From: Budorcas taxicolor
Taxonomy: Eukaryota; Chordata; Mammalia; Artiodactyla; Bovidae
Assembly (NCBI RefSeq): GCF_023091745.1
Contig: NC_068920.1
Coordinates: 114,665,622-114,729,621 of the forward strand
Length of the DNA: 64,000 nt
Reading direction: 5' to 3'
Made by a program: the position numbers and the translations under genes. The notes under the pieces are model-generated. The model saw nothing but the letters and a program-made list of their open reading frames with translations, did no database searches and had not been told where the DNA came from. Of the stretch, positions 45,380-57,033 are shown one piece after another (within the stretch, counting starts at the first letter, position 1; the number at the start of each line of letters is the position of its first letter).

Positions 45380-46414
45380 GCTCTGATCTATCTCGGTCAG
45401 TGAAGGTGAAGTGGGGAGTTGAGACCTACACTCTTATGAGGCTGGAATGAGTTCTCTAACACTCATGCTGAGGTAGTGTCACAGAAAGCCAAGTAGGAAG
45501 CCAGGATACTGATCTACACAGTAATATGACTTGTCTCAACACCCCATCCACAAGTGGTCTTAGTGAAAATCCATTCAGAGTCTGCACTATCACTTTCCCT
45601 GGCAATAGTGAGACGTCCTCACCTCTCCACTGAGGTGGTGTCAGAGAGGCTGTGGGGAGTCAGGTCCTTCCTGCTGCTTAGCAGTAATGAGGTCATCTTC
45701 ACTAAAGTGTCAGTGCAGACCACACGGGGAGCCAGAATTCCCCCTAGCCTGCTCAGCAGCAATGGGGAGTCTTCCCCAGGAGGATATGGACAGAGGCTGA
45801 GAGGAAAATCTGGACTTCTGCTTCCACCTGGCGGTAACAATTGGCATCCTCAATTCCCCTCCTGGAATGGTGTCAGAAAAGCCCAAGTAAAACAGAAAGT
45901 TTAATCAAGATCTAGATTCTCGTAATTTTAAAATAATAATGTCCAGGAGTCAACAGAAAATCATACATACTAAGAACCAGGAGGATATCAAAGTAAGTGA
46001 AAAAGAAAGTCAATAGGTGGTAACAATGAATGGGTTCAGATGCACAATAGAGGACAGAAGAAAGAACAGGTGAAACAAAAGATGGAAAAAAATAGAATTA
46101 GCCAATGTAAACAACAGAGAAAAAATAGACCCCCCCCAAATAAAAATTAAAAGAGGCCCAGGAACCTTTGGTGTTATTTAAAAAGTTAATATTTGTGTCA
46201 TTGGTATCTGAGGAGAAAGACTGTGGGGTTAAAAAAGATAATAGCTGAAAACTTCCAAAATTTGTCCAGAGATATAAAGCTACAAATTCAAGAAGCGGAG
46301 TAGGCCTCAAATATGATAAAAACCTAAGGAATCCAGACCAAGACTCACAATTATTACAATCCTGAAAATGAAAAGAAAAAGAATCCTGAATGCAGTCAGG
46401 GGTTGGGAACCTTT

Positions 46415-46625
46415 GTTGCCTAGTTGCTAAGTCCTGTCTGACTCTTTTGTGACTCCATAGACCGCAGCCCATCAGGCGCCTCTGTTCATGGGATTTCCCA
46501 GGCAAGAAAACTAGAGTGGGATGTCATTTCCTATTCCGGGGTATCCTCCTGACCCAGGGATCGAACCTGCATCTCCTGCATGGCCAGGTGCATTTTTTTT
46601 TACCACTGAGCCATCAGGGAAGCCA
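46415..46625 (-). mobile_element. Bov-tA SINE nested in L1M
   Basis: A complete minus-strand Bov-tA flanked by tgggaaccttt (46404-46414) and tgggaaacttt (46626-46636), 11 bp with one difference. The L1M ORF1 region continues in register after it. Confidence 0.93.
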
Positions 46626-48446
46626 TGGGAAACTTTACCAACAGGGAAAAATCTATGCAGATAACAGCAGATTCCTCATCAGAAACCATGGAGATCAGAA
46701 TGAAGCATCACAATTTTGTTTTCAAGTGTTGAAAACAGAGTTGTCAACTAGAATCCTATACCTAGTGAAAATAATCCTTTAAGAATGAAGAAGAAATCAA
46801 GACATGCTCAGTTGGAGATAAAGCAAGAGAGTTTGTCATCTACCCTAAAATAAGGGTTAAATATCTTATACTATTAGGAAGGAAGAAAAATCATGGTAAC
46901 TAAAAATATGGGTAAATACAATAAGCTTTTGTTCTCCATAAAGGGAAGTAAGGTGTTTTAACTCACTTGAACTAATAAAATGGCAATACCAGTAGAAATT
47001 ATATAATAATCTATGTGTAAATAATGTGATGCTTAGAGCAATTATTAAAAATGCTATACAAATGGACATATTATAAATAAATAAAAATGAAATTCTCAAA
47101 AAATTCAAGGAACAAACAAAAAAGCAGGAAAAAGAAAATAGAAAGGGCAAACAGTGAAAGCAAAGAGAAGGAAAAATACAGTCAACTTAAGTTCTAAAAT
47201 TTAAGTGGTGAACTTAAGTACTAATATATTTTACCCCACTCTGACAGAGTGGAATAAAAAACATTACTTAACTATATGTTGTCTATGACAAACTCACTTC
47301 AAATATAACAACAAAAGTCATTTTAAAGTAATACTTTAGAAAATATTTATCATGTAAGTATTAACCAATGAAAAACAAAAGTGGCTGTATCAATATTAGA
47401 TAAAACAGACTTCAGAGTGGAGAAAATTACCAAAAACAGAGAAATGTTGTATCAAGGGCCAATCCACCAAAGAAAAAAAAAGCAATTCTAAATGTGTTTG
47501 TATTAAAACACAGAGTTGCAAATTATGTGGAGCAAAAACTGAAGGAACTGAAAGAAGAAATTGACAAATCCACAATCATTGCTGGAGATTGCAACACCCT
47601 TTGCTCAACAATTGATAGAGCAACTAGGCAGGAAAATAAGCAAGACTATAGAATAATGATGCAATTCTAGCAATCAGCAGGATTTAATCAACATTTCTAG
47701 AACACTTCATCCAGTAATAGTAAAATGCACATTGTTTTCAAGTGTGCCTAGAACATACACCAAGTTAGTTCATATCTTGAGTCACAAAACAAACCTTTAC
47801 ACATTTAAAAGAACTGAAATCATACAGAGTGTGTTCTTTGACTATAGTAGAATCCAACTAAAATTACTAACAGAGTGAAAAGTGTGAAATATTCAAACAC
47901 TTGGAAACTAAATAACACATTTTTAAATATAATGCATCAAAGAGAAAGTCTTAAAGAAAATTCTTGATCAAGATAGTTTCACTGTAGAATTTTACCAAAC
48001 ATTCAAAGAATAATTAAAACCAGTGCTATATATCTTTGTCCAGAAAACAGAAGGAAAGGGAACACTTCCAAGTTATTTTATGAAGCTAGTATTACTCTGA
48101 CACCAAAGTAAGACAAGGAAGTAGAAGAAAACTGTAAACAATATCCATCGTTAATATAAGCAAAAATAACAAAGACAGTAGTTCTCCCTTATGCAGGGTC
48201 TCACTTTCTGCTGTTTCAGTTACCCATGGTCAACTGCAGCCTGAAAATATACATGGAAAATTTCAGAAATATACAATTTATAAGTTTTAAATCCGCACAC
48301 CATTCTGAGTACTGTGATGAAATCCTGTGGCATCCTGCCTGGGAAGCGAATCCTCTCTTTTTCCACATTGAGTATCTTTGAAGTCCTTTTGGCTATCAGA
48401 TCGACTGTCACAGTATTACAGTGAGCAAGCCTGAGTTTACTTAATA

Positions 48447-48710
48447 ATGGTACCAAAGCACAAGAGTAATGATGCTGGTAATTCGGATATGTCAAAGAGA
48501 AGCCATAAAGTGCTTCCCTTAGGTGAAAAGGTGAAAGTTCTGAACTTAACAAGAAAAAAAAAAAAAAAAAAAGAATGCTAAGGTTGTTAAGATCTACAAA
48601 AAGAATGAATCTTTCATCTGTGAACTTATGAAGGAAATATAAATCCCTGCTAGCTTTGCTGTCACACTTCAAACTTGCAAAAGTTATTGCCACGGTATAT
48701 GATCAATGCT
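48447..48710 (+). pseudogene. Tigger transposase N-terminal remnant
   Basis: From the ATG at 48447 the frame reads MVPKHKSNDAGNSDMSKRSH and then a KVLPLGEKVKVLN-like stretch. This is the N-terminal CENP-B-like helix-turn-helix region of Tigger transposases, which binds the terminal repeats. The frame runs into an A18 tract at 48555-48572 and is then shifted. The catalytic DDE domain is absent, so it encodes no active enzyme. Confidence 0.8.
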
Positions 48711-48805
48711 TAGTTAAGATGGAAAAGACATTAAATTTGAACAATGAAACGTTCTGAGAGAGAAAGAAAGAGAGACCACATTTACATAACGTTTATTATA
48801 GTGTG

Positions 48806-48922
48806 TGTGTACTGTTGCTCAGTTGTGTCCGACTCTTTGTGACCTATGCAATGTAGCTCCTCTGTGCATGGGATTCTCCAGGCAAGAGTACTGGAGTGGG
48901 TTGACATTTCCTCCTCCAATAC
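48806..48922 (-). mobile_element. Bov-tA SINE, right half, nested in Tigger
   Basis: A minus-strand Bov body from a short (GT)n to 'gggttgacatttcctcctc'; Tigger sequence continues on both sides. Confidence 0.87.
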
Positions 48923-49011
48923 TGTTATAATATTCTATTATGTAGTTTTTGCTAATTTTTCTAGGCCTAATTTATAGGTTAAATTTTATCATAGGTAGGT
49001 ATACAAAGAAA

Positions 49012-49764
49012 GTGTCTTTTAATATCATGGCTGCAGTCACCATCTTGATTTCAGTTTGTGCTTCATCCAGCCCGGCATTTCGCATGATGTACTCTGCATA
49101 TAAGTTAAATAAGCAGGGTGACAATATACAGCCTTGACGTAGTACTTTCCCTATTTGAAACCAGTCTATTGTTCCATGTCTAATTCTAACTGTTGCTTCC
49201 TGACCTGCATACAGATTTCTCAGGAGGCAGGTCAGGTGGTCAGCCATGATCAACCTAGACAGCATATTAAAAAGCAGAGACATTACTTTACCAACAAAGA
49301 TCTGTCTAGTCAAAGCTATGGTTTTTTCTAGTAGTCTTGCATGGATGTGAGAGATGGACCACAAAGAAATTTGAGCACTGAAGAATTGATGCTTTTGAAC
49401 TGTGTTGCTGGAGAAGACTCTTAAGAGTCCCTTGGACATCAAGGAGATCCAACCAGTCAGTCCTAAAGGAAATAAATCCTGAATATTCATTGGAAGGACT
49501 GATGCTGAAGCTGAAACTCCAGTACTTTGGCCACCTGATGTGAAGAACTGACTCACTGGAAAAGACCCTGATGCTGGGAAAGATTGAAGGTGGGAGGAGA
49601 AGGGGACAACAGAGTATGAGATAGTTGGATGGCATCACCAACGTGATGGACAAGAGTTTGAGTAGGCTCCCGGAGTTGGTGATGGACAAGGAAGCCTGGC
49701 GTGCTGCAGTTCACTGGGTCACAAAGAGTCGGATGTGACTGAGCGACTGAACTGAACTGAACTG
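49012..49764 (+). mobile_element. BovB LINE with 5' inversion, nested in Tigger
   Basis: The right part (49242-49764) is the plus-strand BovB 3' end to its ACTGAACTGAACTGA tail. The left part (49012-49241) is minus-strand BovB reverse transcriptase sequence (motif RQGC..SP is readable on the minus strand). In an unrearranged BovB the 3' end of the inverted part lies within about 20-30 bases of the start of the right part. Flanking 11-bp repeats atacaaagaaa (49001-49011) and atacacagaaa (49765-49775) show one insertion. This is the signature of twin priming. The inverted part also has an internal deletion near 49042-49047. Confidence 0.92.
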
Positions 49765-50378
49765 ATACACAGAAAAACACATGGTATTTAAGCTTTAGTA
49801 TTATTTTCAGTTTCAAACATTCACTGCAGGACTTGGGATGTATCCCCTGCAAGATTAAGGGAGGACTTCTGTATTATCAAGTATATTTCAGCAACATACA
49901 CAGCGTATAATGAAAATATATATGTAATAACCAAGTGGAGTTTATTCCAGGGATACAAGGTTGGCTTAATATTTGGAAATCAATTAATGCAATCCACCAT
50001 AATAACAAGCTAAAGAAGAAAAAAAATTACATGATTATACCATGATTAATCACATGCAGACAAAGCAACTGACAAGTACTAGGTTTATGATAAAAAACTT
50101 CAGAAAAAGAATAGAGAGGAACTTCCTCAACTGGACATAGTATCTACAGAAAGCCTATAACTAACATAATAATGTTGAAAGATTGAATACATTTTTTCCA
50201 TAAGATTGGGAAGTAAGGATGTCTATTTGGACCACTCTTATTCAATATAGTGCTAAAAATTCTAGCCAGTGCATTAAGGCAAGAAAAGAAAAGAAAAGGC
50301 ATGCAAGTCAAAAAGAAAGAAAGAAACATCTGTTTGCAGATGATACGACTGTCTACCTAGAAAATCCTAAATTATCTA

Positions 50379-50868
50379 CAGGCATACCTCATTTTATTGT
50401 GCTTCACTTTATAGCACTTTGCAGATTATAGCATTTTTTATAGATTGAAGGTTTGTGGCAGCTCTGCCTTGAATAAGTTTATCTGTGCCATTTTTCCAAC
50501 AGTATTTTCTCACTTTGTGTCTCTGTGTTGCATATTGGTATTTCTCCTGATATTTTCAGCTTTTCACTATTATTATATTTATTATGGTGATATGTGATCA
50601 GAGATCTTGTATGTTACCCTTATGACTTGCTGAAGGCCCAGATGATGGTTAGCATTTTTTTTTTGGAATAAAGTGTTTCTTAATTAAGTTATATGCATTT
50701 CTTTAGATATATGATATTGCACACTTAATGGATCACAGGATAGTGTAAACATGACTTCTACATGCACTGGGAAAACAAACAAACAAAATATGTGACTAGG
50801 TTTATTGCAATAGTTGCTTTATTGTGGTGGTCTGGAACCAAAACCCCAATATCTCTGAATAATTCCTA
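50379..50868. mobile_element. Tigger1-type non-autonomous transposon
   Basis: The left terminal repeat is 'caggcatacctcattttat' and the right end is its diverged complement ('ccaatatctctgaataatt'). The TA target duplication is visible at 50377-50378 and 50869-50870. The interior lacks transposase. It inserted in the L1M ORF2 immediately after the codons following F-A-D-D, and L1M resumes at 50871. Confidence 0.88.
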
Positions 50869-51798
50869 TACAAAAAATTCCTAGAACTAATAAGTGAGTT
50901 CAGAAAGGTTGTAGGACAAGACATACAAAATTTGTATTTCTTACACTAGTGATAATCAGTAACTGAAATTTAAAATAATATTTATAGTTACTTACCAAAA
51001 GAGTTAGATGGAAATCTTCCAAAACATATGTATATAGAATTTGTATGTTGAAAACTACAATACTGGTAAAAAAAAAAAAAAAAAAGTTTTAAAATATCTA
51101 ATAAGAGACACGCTGTGCTGATTACTGGAATATCCAACATAATAGAGATGTTAATTCTCCCAAATTGATATAATGATTAACACAATTTCTATCAAAATCC
51201 CAGCAAAATTTCTTGTAGATACAGATAAGATTATTCTAAAATGTGTACAAGAAGGTAAAAGAACCAGAATAGCTAACATAATTTTGAAACTGATGAATAC
51301 ATAAAAATAAAAAAAGTGGAACAACAGTTAAGACTATAATTAAGACTATATGGTATTGGTGGAGAGACAGAAACAGATATGTGGAATGTAACAGAAAAGC
51401 CAGAATTAACACACAGAAATATGTCCATTTGATTTTTGACAAAAATACAAAAACTATTCAATAGGAAGAGGATAACTTTTCCAATAAAAGGTATGGGGCA
51501 ACTGGACATTCACTGGAAAAAACTGAAGCTTAACCTGTCTTAGGTCTTATGCAAAAAATTAACAGAAAATGCATCATGGCTCAAAAGTAAAAATGAAAAC
51601 ACATAAACTTTCAAAAAAAATGGAGGGAGAAATTTCAGGATCTAAAACCAGGCAGAGGTAGAGTTGACACTAAAAGCACAATCCATAAAAGAAAAAATTG
51701 ATAAATTGGACTTAAAGTAAAAATTTTATTCTGAAAAAGGCCCTGTTAAGAGGATTCAAGGAGAAGCTATAAAGTAACAGAAAATAGTGAAAACTATG

Positions 51799-52059
51799 TG
51801 CGTGTGTGTGTGTGTGTGTGTGCGTGTGTTATTCGTTCAGTTGTGTCCAACTCTTTGTGATCTCATGGACTGTATGTAGCCTGCAAGACTCCTCTGTCCA
51901 TGGAATTCTCCAGGTAAGAATACTGTGAGTGGGTAGCCATTCCATTTTCCAAGAGATCTTCCCTACCCAGGGATCAAACTCGAATCTTCTGCATTGCATG
52001 CAGATTTTTTTTACTGTCTGAGCCACCAGGAAAGCCATATATATATATATATATATATG
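51799..52059 (-). mobile_element. Bov-tA SINE flanked by GT and AT repeats
   Basis: A complete minus-strand Bov-tA within L1M. Its tail is a (GT)n array at 51799-51829, and a (TA)n array at 52036-52059 abuts the tRNA-like end. Confidence 0.9.
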
Positions 52060-52945
52060 AAAAACATTTAAAATATATTAAAAACTCTCAAAACTCAACA
52101 GTAAAAGCAACAGAATCCAATTACAAATGGACAAAAGACAGGAAGGAAACATTTCAACCAAGAGGGTATACAGAGAGCAAATCAGCACATGAAATGATGT
52201 TCAACATCATTGGCCATTATGAAAATGGAAAATAAAACCAGCTTGAGATATAGTTATATATCTATTACAACAACTAAAAAGTGACAATACCAAATTCTGC
52301 TGAGAATAAGAGGAAACTGTATCATTTTATATACTATGGTTAGCATGAAAAATGTTACAGCCAATCTGGAAAGCTCTCTGGCAATTACTTAAAAAACTAA
52401 ACATGCACATTGCACTCCTGAGCATTTACCCCAGAGAAATGATATCTTATGTTCAGATAAAGACCTGGACACAAATGTTTTTAGTGGCTTTATTCATAGC
52501 AACCTAAACCAGAGAACAACATACATGTTCTTCTATGCATCAAACTACTGATACACAGAATGACATGGATGAGTCTTCAGAGAATTATGAAAAAAAGCCA
52601 ATCCCCAAATGTTATATACTGTATGATTTACATAATACATACTTAATTTATATAATATTCTTGAAATGACAAAATTACAGAAATAGAGAAAAGATTAATG
52701 CTTGGCAAGGATAAAGGATGGACCAGGGCTGGGATGGAAGTGGGTATGGTTATAAAAGGACAACATGATGGATCCTTGTGATCATAGAAAGATTCAGTCT
52801 CTTCACTGTATCAATGCCATCATCTTGGCTGTGACATCACACTGTTACTTTACCACTGAGGGAAACTGGATAAAGGGTATGAAGGATTCTTTGCTTTATT
52901 GCTTACATGTGAGATCTATCATTATCTCAGAAAAATGTTTGAGAC

Positions 52946-54164
52946 AGTACAAAGCATTTCAAGGCTCTTTCTAGGGGTATGCTTGAGTCAAAATGCTTGA
53001 AGATCAGTGATCCAGAAAATTGGTGGATGGAGGCAGAGATGGAGCTGAGAACCAGAAGCAAACCTGCTCTCTGATGACCTCTATGGTTCCTAATTAAGCA
53101 GGTGGAAGAGGCTATTTCTGACATTTGTATTCAAAAGCCTATCAGTTGAAGAGATGCCAAATAAAGTGGTTAAGAAAAAGATGAAAATAACTTTTTACCT
53201 AAATGACTGATGGATCAATTTCATATTTGAAATCTCATGAGAGGCTCGGCAAACTATGTAGCGTAGAAAGAAAAGGGAATCTGATTAAAAGAGAGCATGA
53301 ATTCCAGTGGATGTAAAAAGAAAACAGACTGTTAAACTTTCTGCCCAGTCTCTATGCCGGACCTTCTGTTAGAAAACAATAGCTGAGGCCATGCAGCCCC
53401 CATACTCAGCTTAAGGAGCTGCAGAGTCAAGGTGTGAGGTAACAGTAAACTGCATCTGTGAACACTAATGTATAAAATAAGAGCAAATGTCACAGACATG
53501 CCATATCTTTTTTTAAGGTGTACGTTTCTCTCTGTGGGTGCATCACACATTTGCAGACACTGCAGGTGTTAGCAAATTAAAATAACTACCTTCCCTTGGT
53601 CTGATTCCGGCAGTGTACACAGCACCAGAACAGCTGAGAAGAAAAAAAGAAAAAGAAAGAAAGAAACCATTCATTCGCCCAAAGCTCTGCTTGATATGGG
53701 TTTTGACAAACAAACAAACAAACAAAAAATGGTCATGAATTTTCACATGACTGATGTTCAGATCTGATGCAATGCATACACATATCTAACAGGCAGCGAA
53801 CTGGGATTTTTCCAGTTGTCTTGCATTTATATTTAAGGCCCAATATTGAGAATAAAAGAACCAAGATCCCCAGAGGTGACGTTCAGGGACCTATCACCTA
53901 TAGAACCATTCCATTCCTGCTGACCTTACTGAGAATTGCCAAAGAACTGTCCCTCACACAAACTACCCCTCCACCTTCTTGCTCAGCATAGATGTGACTG
54001 GGGGAAAAGGTAGGATCATTTTTGGAAATGGCAATTTTCATTAAATTGGTTCTTTGCTTCACTCATCCCATCTTGTGGAAGATGGAAGAAGATGTATCCC
54101 TACCCTGAGAGCAAGAGAACAACCCAGAAACACTGGGAGACTGTAACAAGTATAGATTTATACT
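52946..54164. other. Unique DNA
   Basis: About 1.2 kb without recognised repeats or exons, except purine-rich (AAAG)n-like sequence at 53640-53668 and (CAAA)n at 53708-53727. Confidence 0.42.
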
Positions 54165-54241
54165 TTATTCCATATATATACATATATATATATGGAATAT
54201 GTATATATATATGGAATATGTATATATATAGAGAGAGACAT

Positions 54242-54272
<31 letters not shown>

Positions 54273-54302
54273 CACACATACATACACACATGCACATACA
54301 TG
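54165..54302. repeat. Compound TA/GA/CA microsatellite
   Basis: (TA)n with two 'tggaatatg' interruptions, then GA, then (CA)n and TA/CA mixtures. It contributes most of a 148-codon fortuitous open frame. Confidence 0.92.
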
Positions 54303-54600
54303 CAGGAAACCCTGGTTCGATTCCTGGGTTGGGAAAATCCCCTGGAGAAGGGATAGACTACCCACTTCAGTATTCATGGGCTTCCCTGGTGTTTCAGACA
54401 GCAAAGAATCCTCTTGCAATGTGGAAGACCTGGGTTCGATCCCTGGGTTGGGATGCCCTGGACGAAGGTATGCCCTGGAGGAGGGCATGGCAACCCACTC
54501 CAGTATTCTTGTCTGAAGAATCCCCATGGACAGAGTAGCCTGGCACGCTACAGTCCATGGGGTTGCAAAGAGTTGGACACGACTGAGTGACTAAGCACAA
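54303..54600 (+). mobile_element. Dimeric Bov-tA SINE
   Basis: A truncated first unit (54303-54384) joined to a complete second unit (54385-54600), as in the element at 15739. It is next to a microsatellite, so the insertion site is not resolved. Confidence 0.88.
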
Positions 54601-55344
54601 TCACATATATATAAAACACACTTAGCCAGCGGACTAGCTGACCAGCACTTGCACTAGCAGAATGAGGAAACTGGAATTGGAGACAGAAGACATGATGGGG
54701 AGTCGCAAATAAAGAAGTGCAGATCTTTCTCTTCCCTCGATTTCCTCATTCTGGAGAAGCAGGAACATCAGACCTTGCCAAGATTCAATGTCCTGAAAAG
54801 GTACATTTGGAGACCTCACTGTTTCAAATACAGCTCCTCTCCAAGGGTTAAGATGTATGCTCCCAACCAGAGGATGCAGGCAAAGGGATTACTGCAATCA
54901 AGGAGCTGTTCAAAGAAGCACCCCTCATCAGCAGCATGTGTGGCATCCACCTTCTATCTGTGTTGGGTCTACAGACAGTGAGTCCATACAGACTGAGATT
55001 CAGCCAGGTCAAGAGAGGAGACTGTTCTGTTCCTACTTCAATTTCTGCAGTCCACCAGCACCAGGATTAAAAAGAGACGTGTTTTGTTGAGAGCTAGACC
55101 AAGATGCCCTTTTACCTTTCCCCTTAAGCCTCAACTGCCATGGGGAGAGATGACTCTCTCTCAAGCAAATAGAAGATTGAAACTCAAAGTTTTTACTTTA
55201 GAGTGAATGAAGGAGACAGAAAAAGTATTGACTCTGATGAATTGTGTTGAGAGTTAGTGCAAAGTAGGAAACGGGGGTTCATCATATCAGGTTCTGGGCA
55301 GCTTTAGGCAAAACCGAAAACCATCATATTTACATGTCACGTCA
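54601..55344. other. Unique DNA
   Basis: No repeat or gene recognised. Confidence 0.4.
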
Positions 55345-55553
55345 GAAGAGCTGGTGGCTCAGCTGGTAAAAAACACATTTGCTAATGCAGGAGAAGCACA
55401 AGATGCAGGTTTGATCCCTAAGTTTGGAAGATCCACTGGAGAAGGAAATGGCACCATTCCAGTATTCTTTCCTGGAAAATCCCAGGGACAGAGGAACATG
55501 GCAGGCTGCAGTCCATGGGGTAGCAGAGTTGGACACGACTGAGCATGCATGCA
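55345..55553 (+). mobile_element. Bov-tA SINE
   Basis: A complete plus-strand Bov-tA from 'agagctggtggctcagctg' to 'cacgactgagcatgcatgc'. Confidence 0.9.
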
Positions 55554-56004
55554 TGCACTTACATCCCTAAAAAAATAACTTTCATATCACATGTTTTCAA
55601 GCTCCCTTTTGGTCATAACCGCACTCAGTCTCAAAATACATTTCCTTGCTCAGTTTATTCCTGGAACCTGGCTCCCAGCATTGTGGAAACCCATACCTTG
55701 ATAAGATAGCTTCGTTAGTAGCAGCTCTTCAAAAACATCATCTCATTTTCTAGGGCTCCACCTGAAAATATCTCTTCTAATTAAAACACCAGGCGATTCA
55801 CCTTTCCAATAGCTAGAGGCCACTGTGAGATGTCATTTTATATCTTTCTAAAATATCACTGGAAAAAAATATGCTTCAGAGCCAAAAAGCCACAGGCTTT
55901 CTCTACAGAAAAAGTAGTCAAACCAAATAAACTGCAGAACTCAGTGCCTAAATAATCTAAATAATTATGATTATAATAGAAAATTTCAGAGTCCTAGCTA
56001 ATAT
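55554..56004. other. Unique DNA
   Basis: No repeat or gene recognised. Confidence 0.4.
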
Positions 56005-56215
56005 TCAATGAGTGTTAATTACATGTGCCAGGCACAATTCTAGGCCCTTCTTCATTTAAATTTTCCTAATAATCCTATGAGATAGACACTAGTATCATCT
56101 CCATGTTACAGAAGAAAAAATTGAAGCACTGAGAAGCTGAGTAACTTGTCCAAGGTTGCCCTGCTAAGAAGTGGAGAGTCAAGGTGGGAATTTGTGTCCT
56201 TACCATTACACTAAA
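56005..56215 (-). mobile_element. MIR SINE
   Basis: A clear minus-strand MIR: 'tgtgccaggcacaattcta', 'taataatcctatgagatag', 'ctgagtaacttgtccaagg', 'ctaagaagtggagagtcaa'. Confidence 0.88.
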
Positions 56216-56605
56216 TTTCCTCTCATTATTCAGGGAAATCTATGCAATTTGAACTTAATACTACTACTGCTTTCTCCTGCATTGCTTCCTAAATCTCAAA
56301 TACCTTCATGAAAAAATTCAAAGTTTTCTCACCAGAAGCAGAAGGGAAATCTCTGTTTATTCTCTTCCCCTTGTCAATTACCTGTACCACTCTCCATGTC
56401 CCCTGCTTCATCTGCTCCTTCTGCCCTAGGGATAAAGCCTCATTCGTGTGTTTTGTGCTGTTCTGATGGTCTAGTCCACAGGAATGGAAGTCTGGGAAAA
56501 GGGAAGCAGGAAGGAACAGGAAATAGAAGAGGAAGCAGTACAAACTAAACAAGCACCTGCCATTTTCAGGAAGGACAGAGTCCTTCCTCCAAACTAGGCA
56601 TAGTC
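56216..56605. other. Unique DNA
   Basis: No family recognised. A 114-codon minus-strand frame (56289-56633) runs into the SINE A-tail complement and has no recognisable domain. Confidence 0.42.
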
Positions 56606-56748
56606 TTTTTTTTTTTTTTTGGCCACGCCACACTGCATGCTGGATCTTAATCCCCCTGCCCCCCCAACCCTCCCTGCCCGGGGATCAAACTATTGCCCTC
56701 TGCACTGGCAGCCCAGAGTCTTAACCACTGGACCACCAGGGAAACCCC
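56606..56748 (-). mobile_element. CHR-type SINE
   Basis: A minus-strand CHR-type SINE with its A tail at the left (T15), a C-rich expansion in the middle, and the tRNA-like head 'gtcttaaccactggaccac' at the right. Confidence 0.87.
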
Positions 56749-57033
56749 ACAACTGTTCTTAAAAGACCACTGGGTACACTTGAGTCAGTGTGAGGAACAA
56801 TCTCACCTGGGAGAGTAATACTCCAGGAGGGGTTGGCTTAATCTAATTAAAGCCACTGATCAGCGTTTGTCTTAGTTTTGGCAAAATGGCTCTCAAGAGG
56901 TGCCAGATGAAAAATATCAAGAAAGGACAAGAACACAGGCTGCTCTCAGGAAAAAGACATCCCAGCTGCCTTTGGAAACATTGGCCGATCCAGATGACAG
57001 CACGCAAGCCTTAAGCATTAGCGGCTTTCGCAT

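Larger units (their letters stand above)
48176..49871 (+). mobile_element. Tigger (pogo-type) DNA transposon, internally deleted
   Basis: Terminal inverted repeats start 'cagtagttctcccttatgc' at 48176 and end '...aagattaagggaggacttctg' at 49871 in imperfect complement. The left part includes the start of a transposase frame. After it come a SINE (48806-48922) and an inverted BovB (49012-49764); Tigger sequence resumes between and after them ('ggcctaatttataggttaa', 'catggtatttaagctttag'). The L1M ORF2 is continuous across it, so Tigger inserted into L1M. Confidence 0.85.
47400..52430 (+). pseudogene. L1M ORF2 remnant (endonuclease/reverse transcriptase)
   Basis: Decayed ORF2 of the L1M element. 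The endonuclease region is visible around 47400-47800, corresponding to the nuclease that nicks the genomic target for LINE insertion. A deletion near 47950 removes several hundred bases of the linker region. The reverse transcriptase part resumes after the Tigger insertion ('agtggagtttattccaggg' at about 49934). The catalytic F-A-D-D motif is still readable at 50333-50344. Multiple stops, frameshifts and four inserted elements exclude any function. Confidence 0.8.
45380..52945 (+). mobile_element. Ancient L1M element, multiply interrupted
   Basis: One collinear, badly decayed L1 on the plus strand. 45380-45920 resembles an old L1M 5' region (repeated 'gaggtggtgtcagagaggc'-like modules). 45920-46800 is ORF1-like ('aaaacttccaaaatttgtc', 'gattcctcatcagaaacca'). 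47200-48175 holds the ORF2 endonuclease region plus an internal deletion. 49872-52430 holds the reverse transcriptase and C-terminal ORF2. 52430-52945 is the 3' UTR ('ccaaatgttatatactgta', 'gggaaactggataaagggt'). Interruptions: SINE 46415-46625, Tigger 48176-49871, Tigger1-like 50379-50868, SINE 51799-52037. All reading frames are broken. Confidence 0.85.

Noticed and set aside
45554..45904. 116-codon plus-strand open frame
   Set aside because: It lies in the old L1M 5' region, whose repeated modules produce chance open frames.
48220..48693. 157-codon minus-strand open frame
   Set aside because: It is antisense to the Tigger transposase remnant and includes the complement of an A18 tract.
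54092..54538. 148-codon plus-strand open frame
   Set aside because: It reads through a TA/CA microsatellite and then a Bov-tA SINE.
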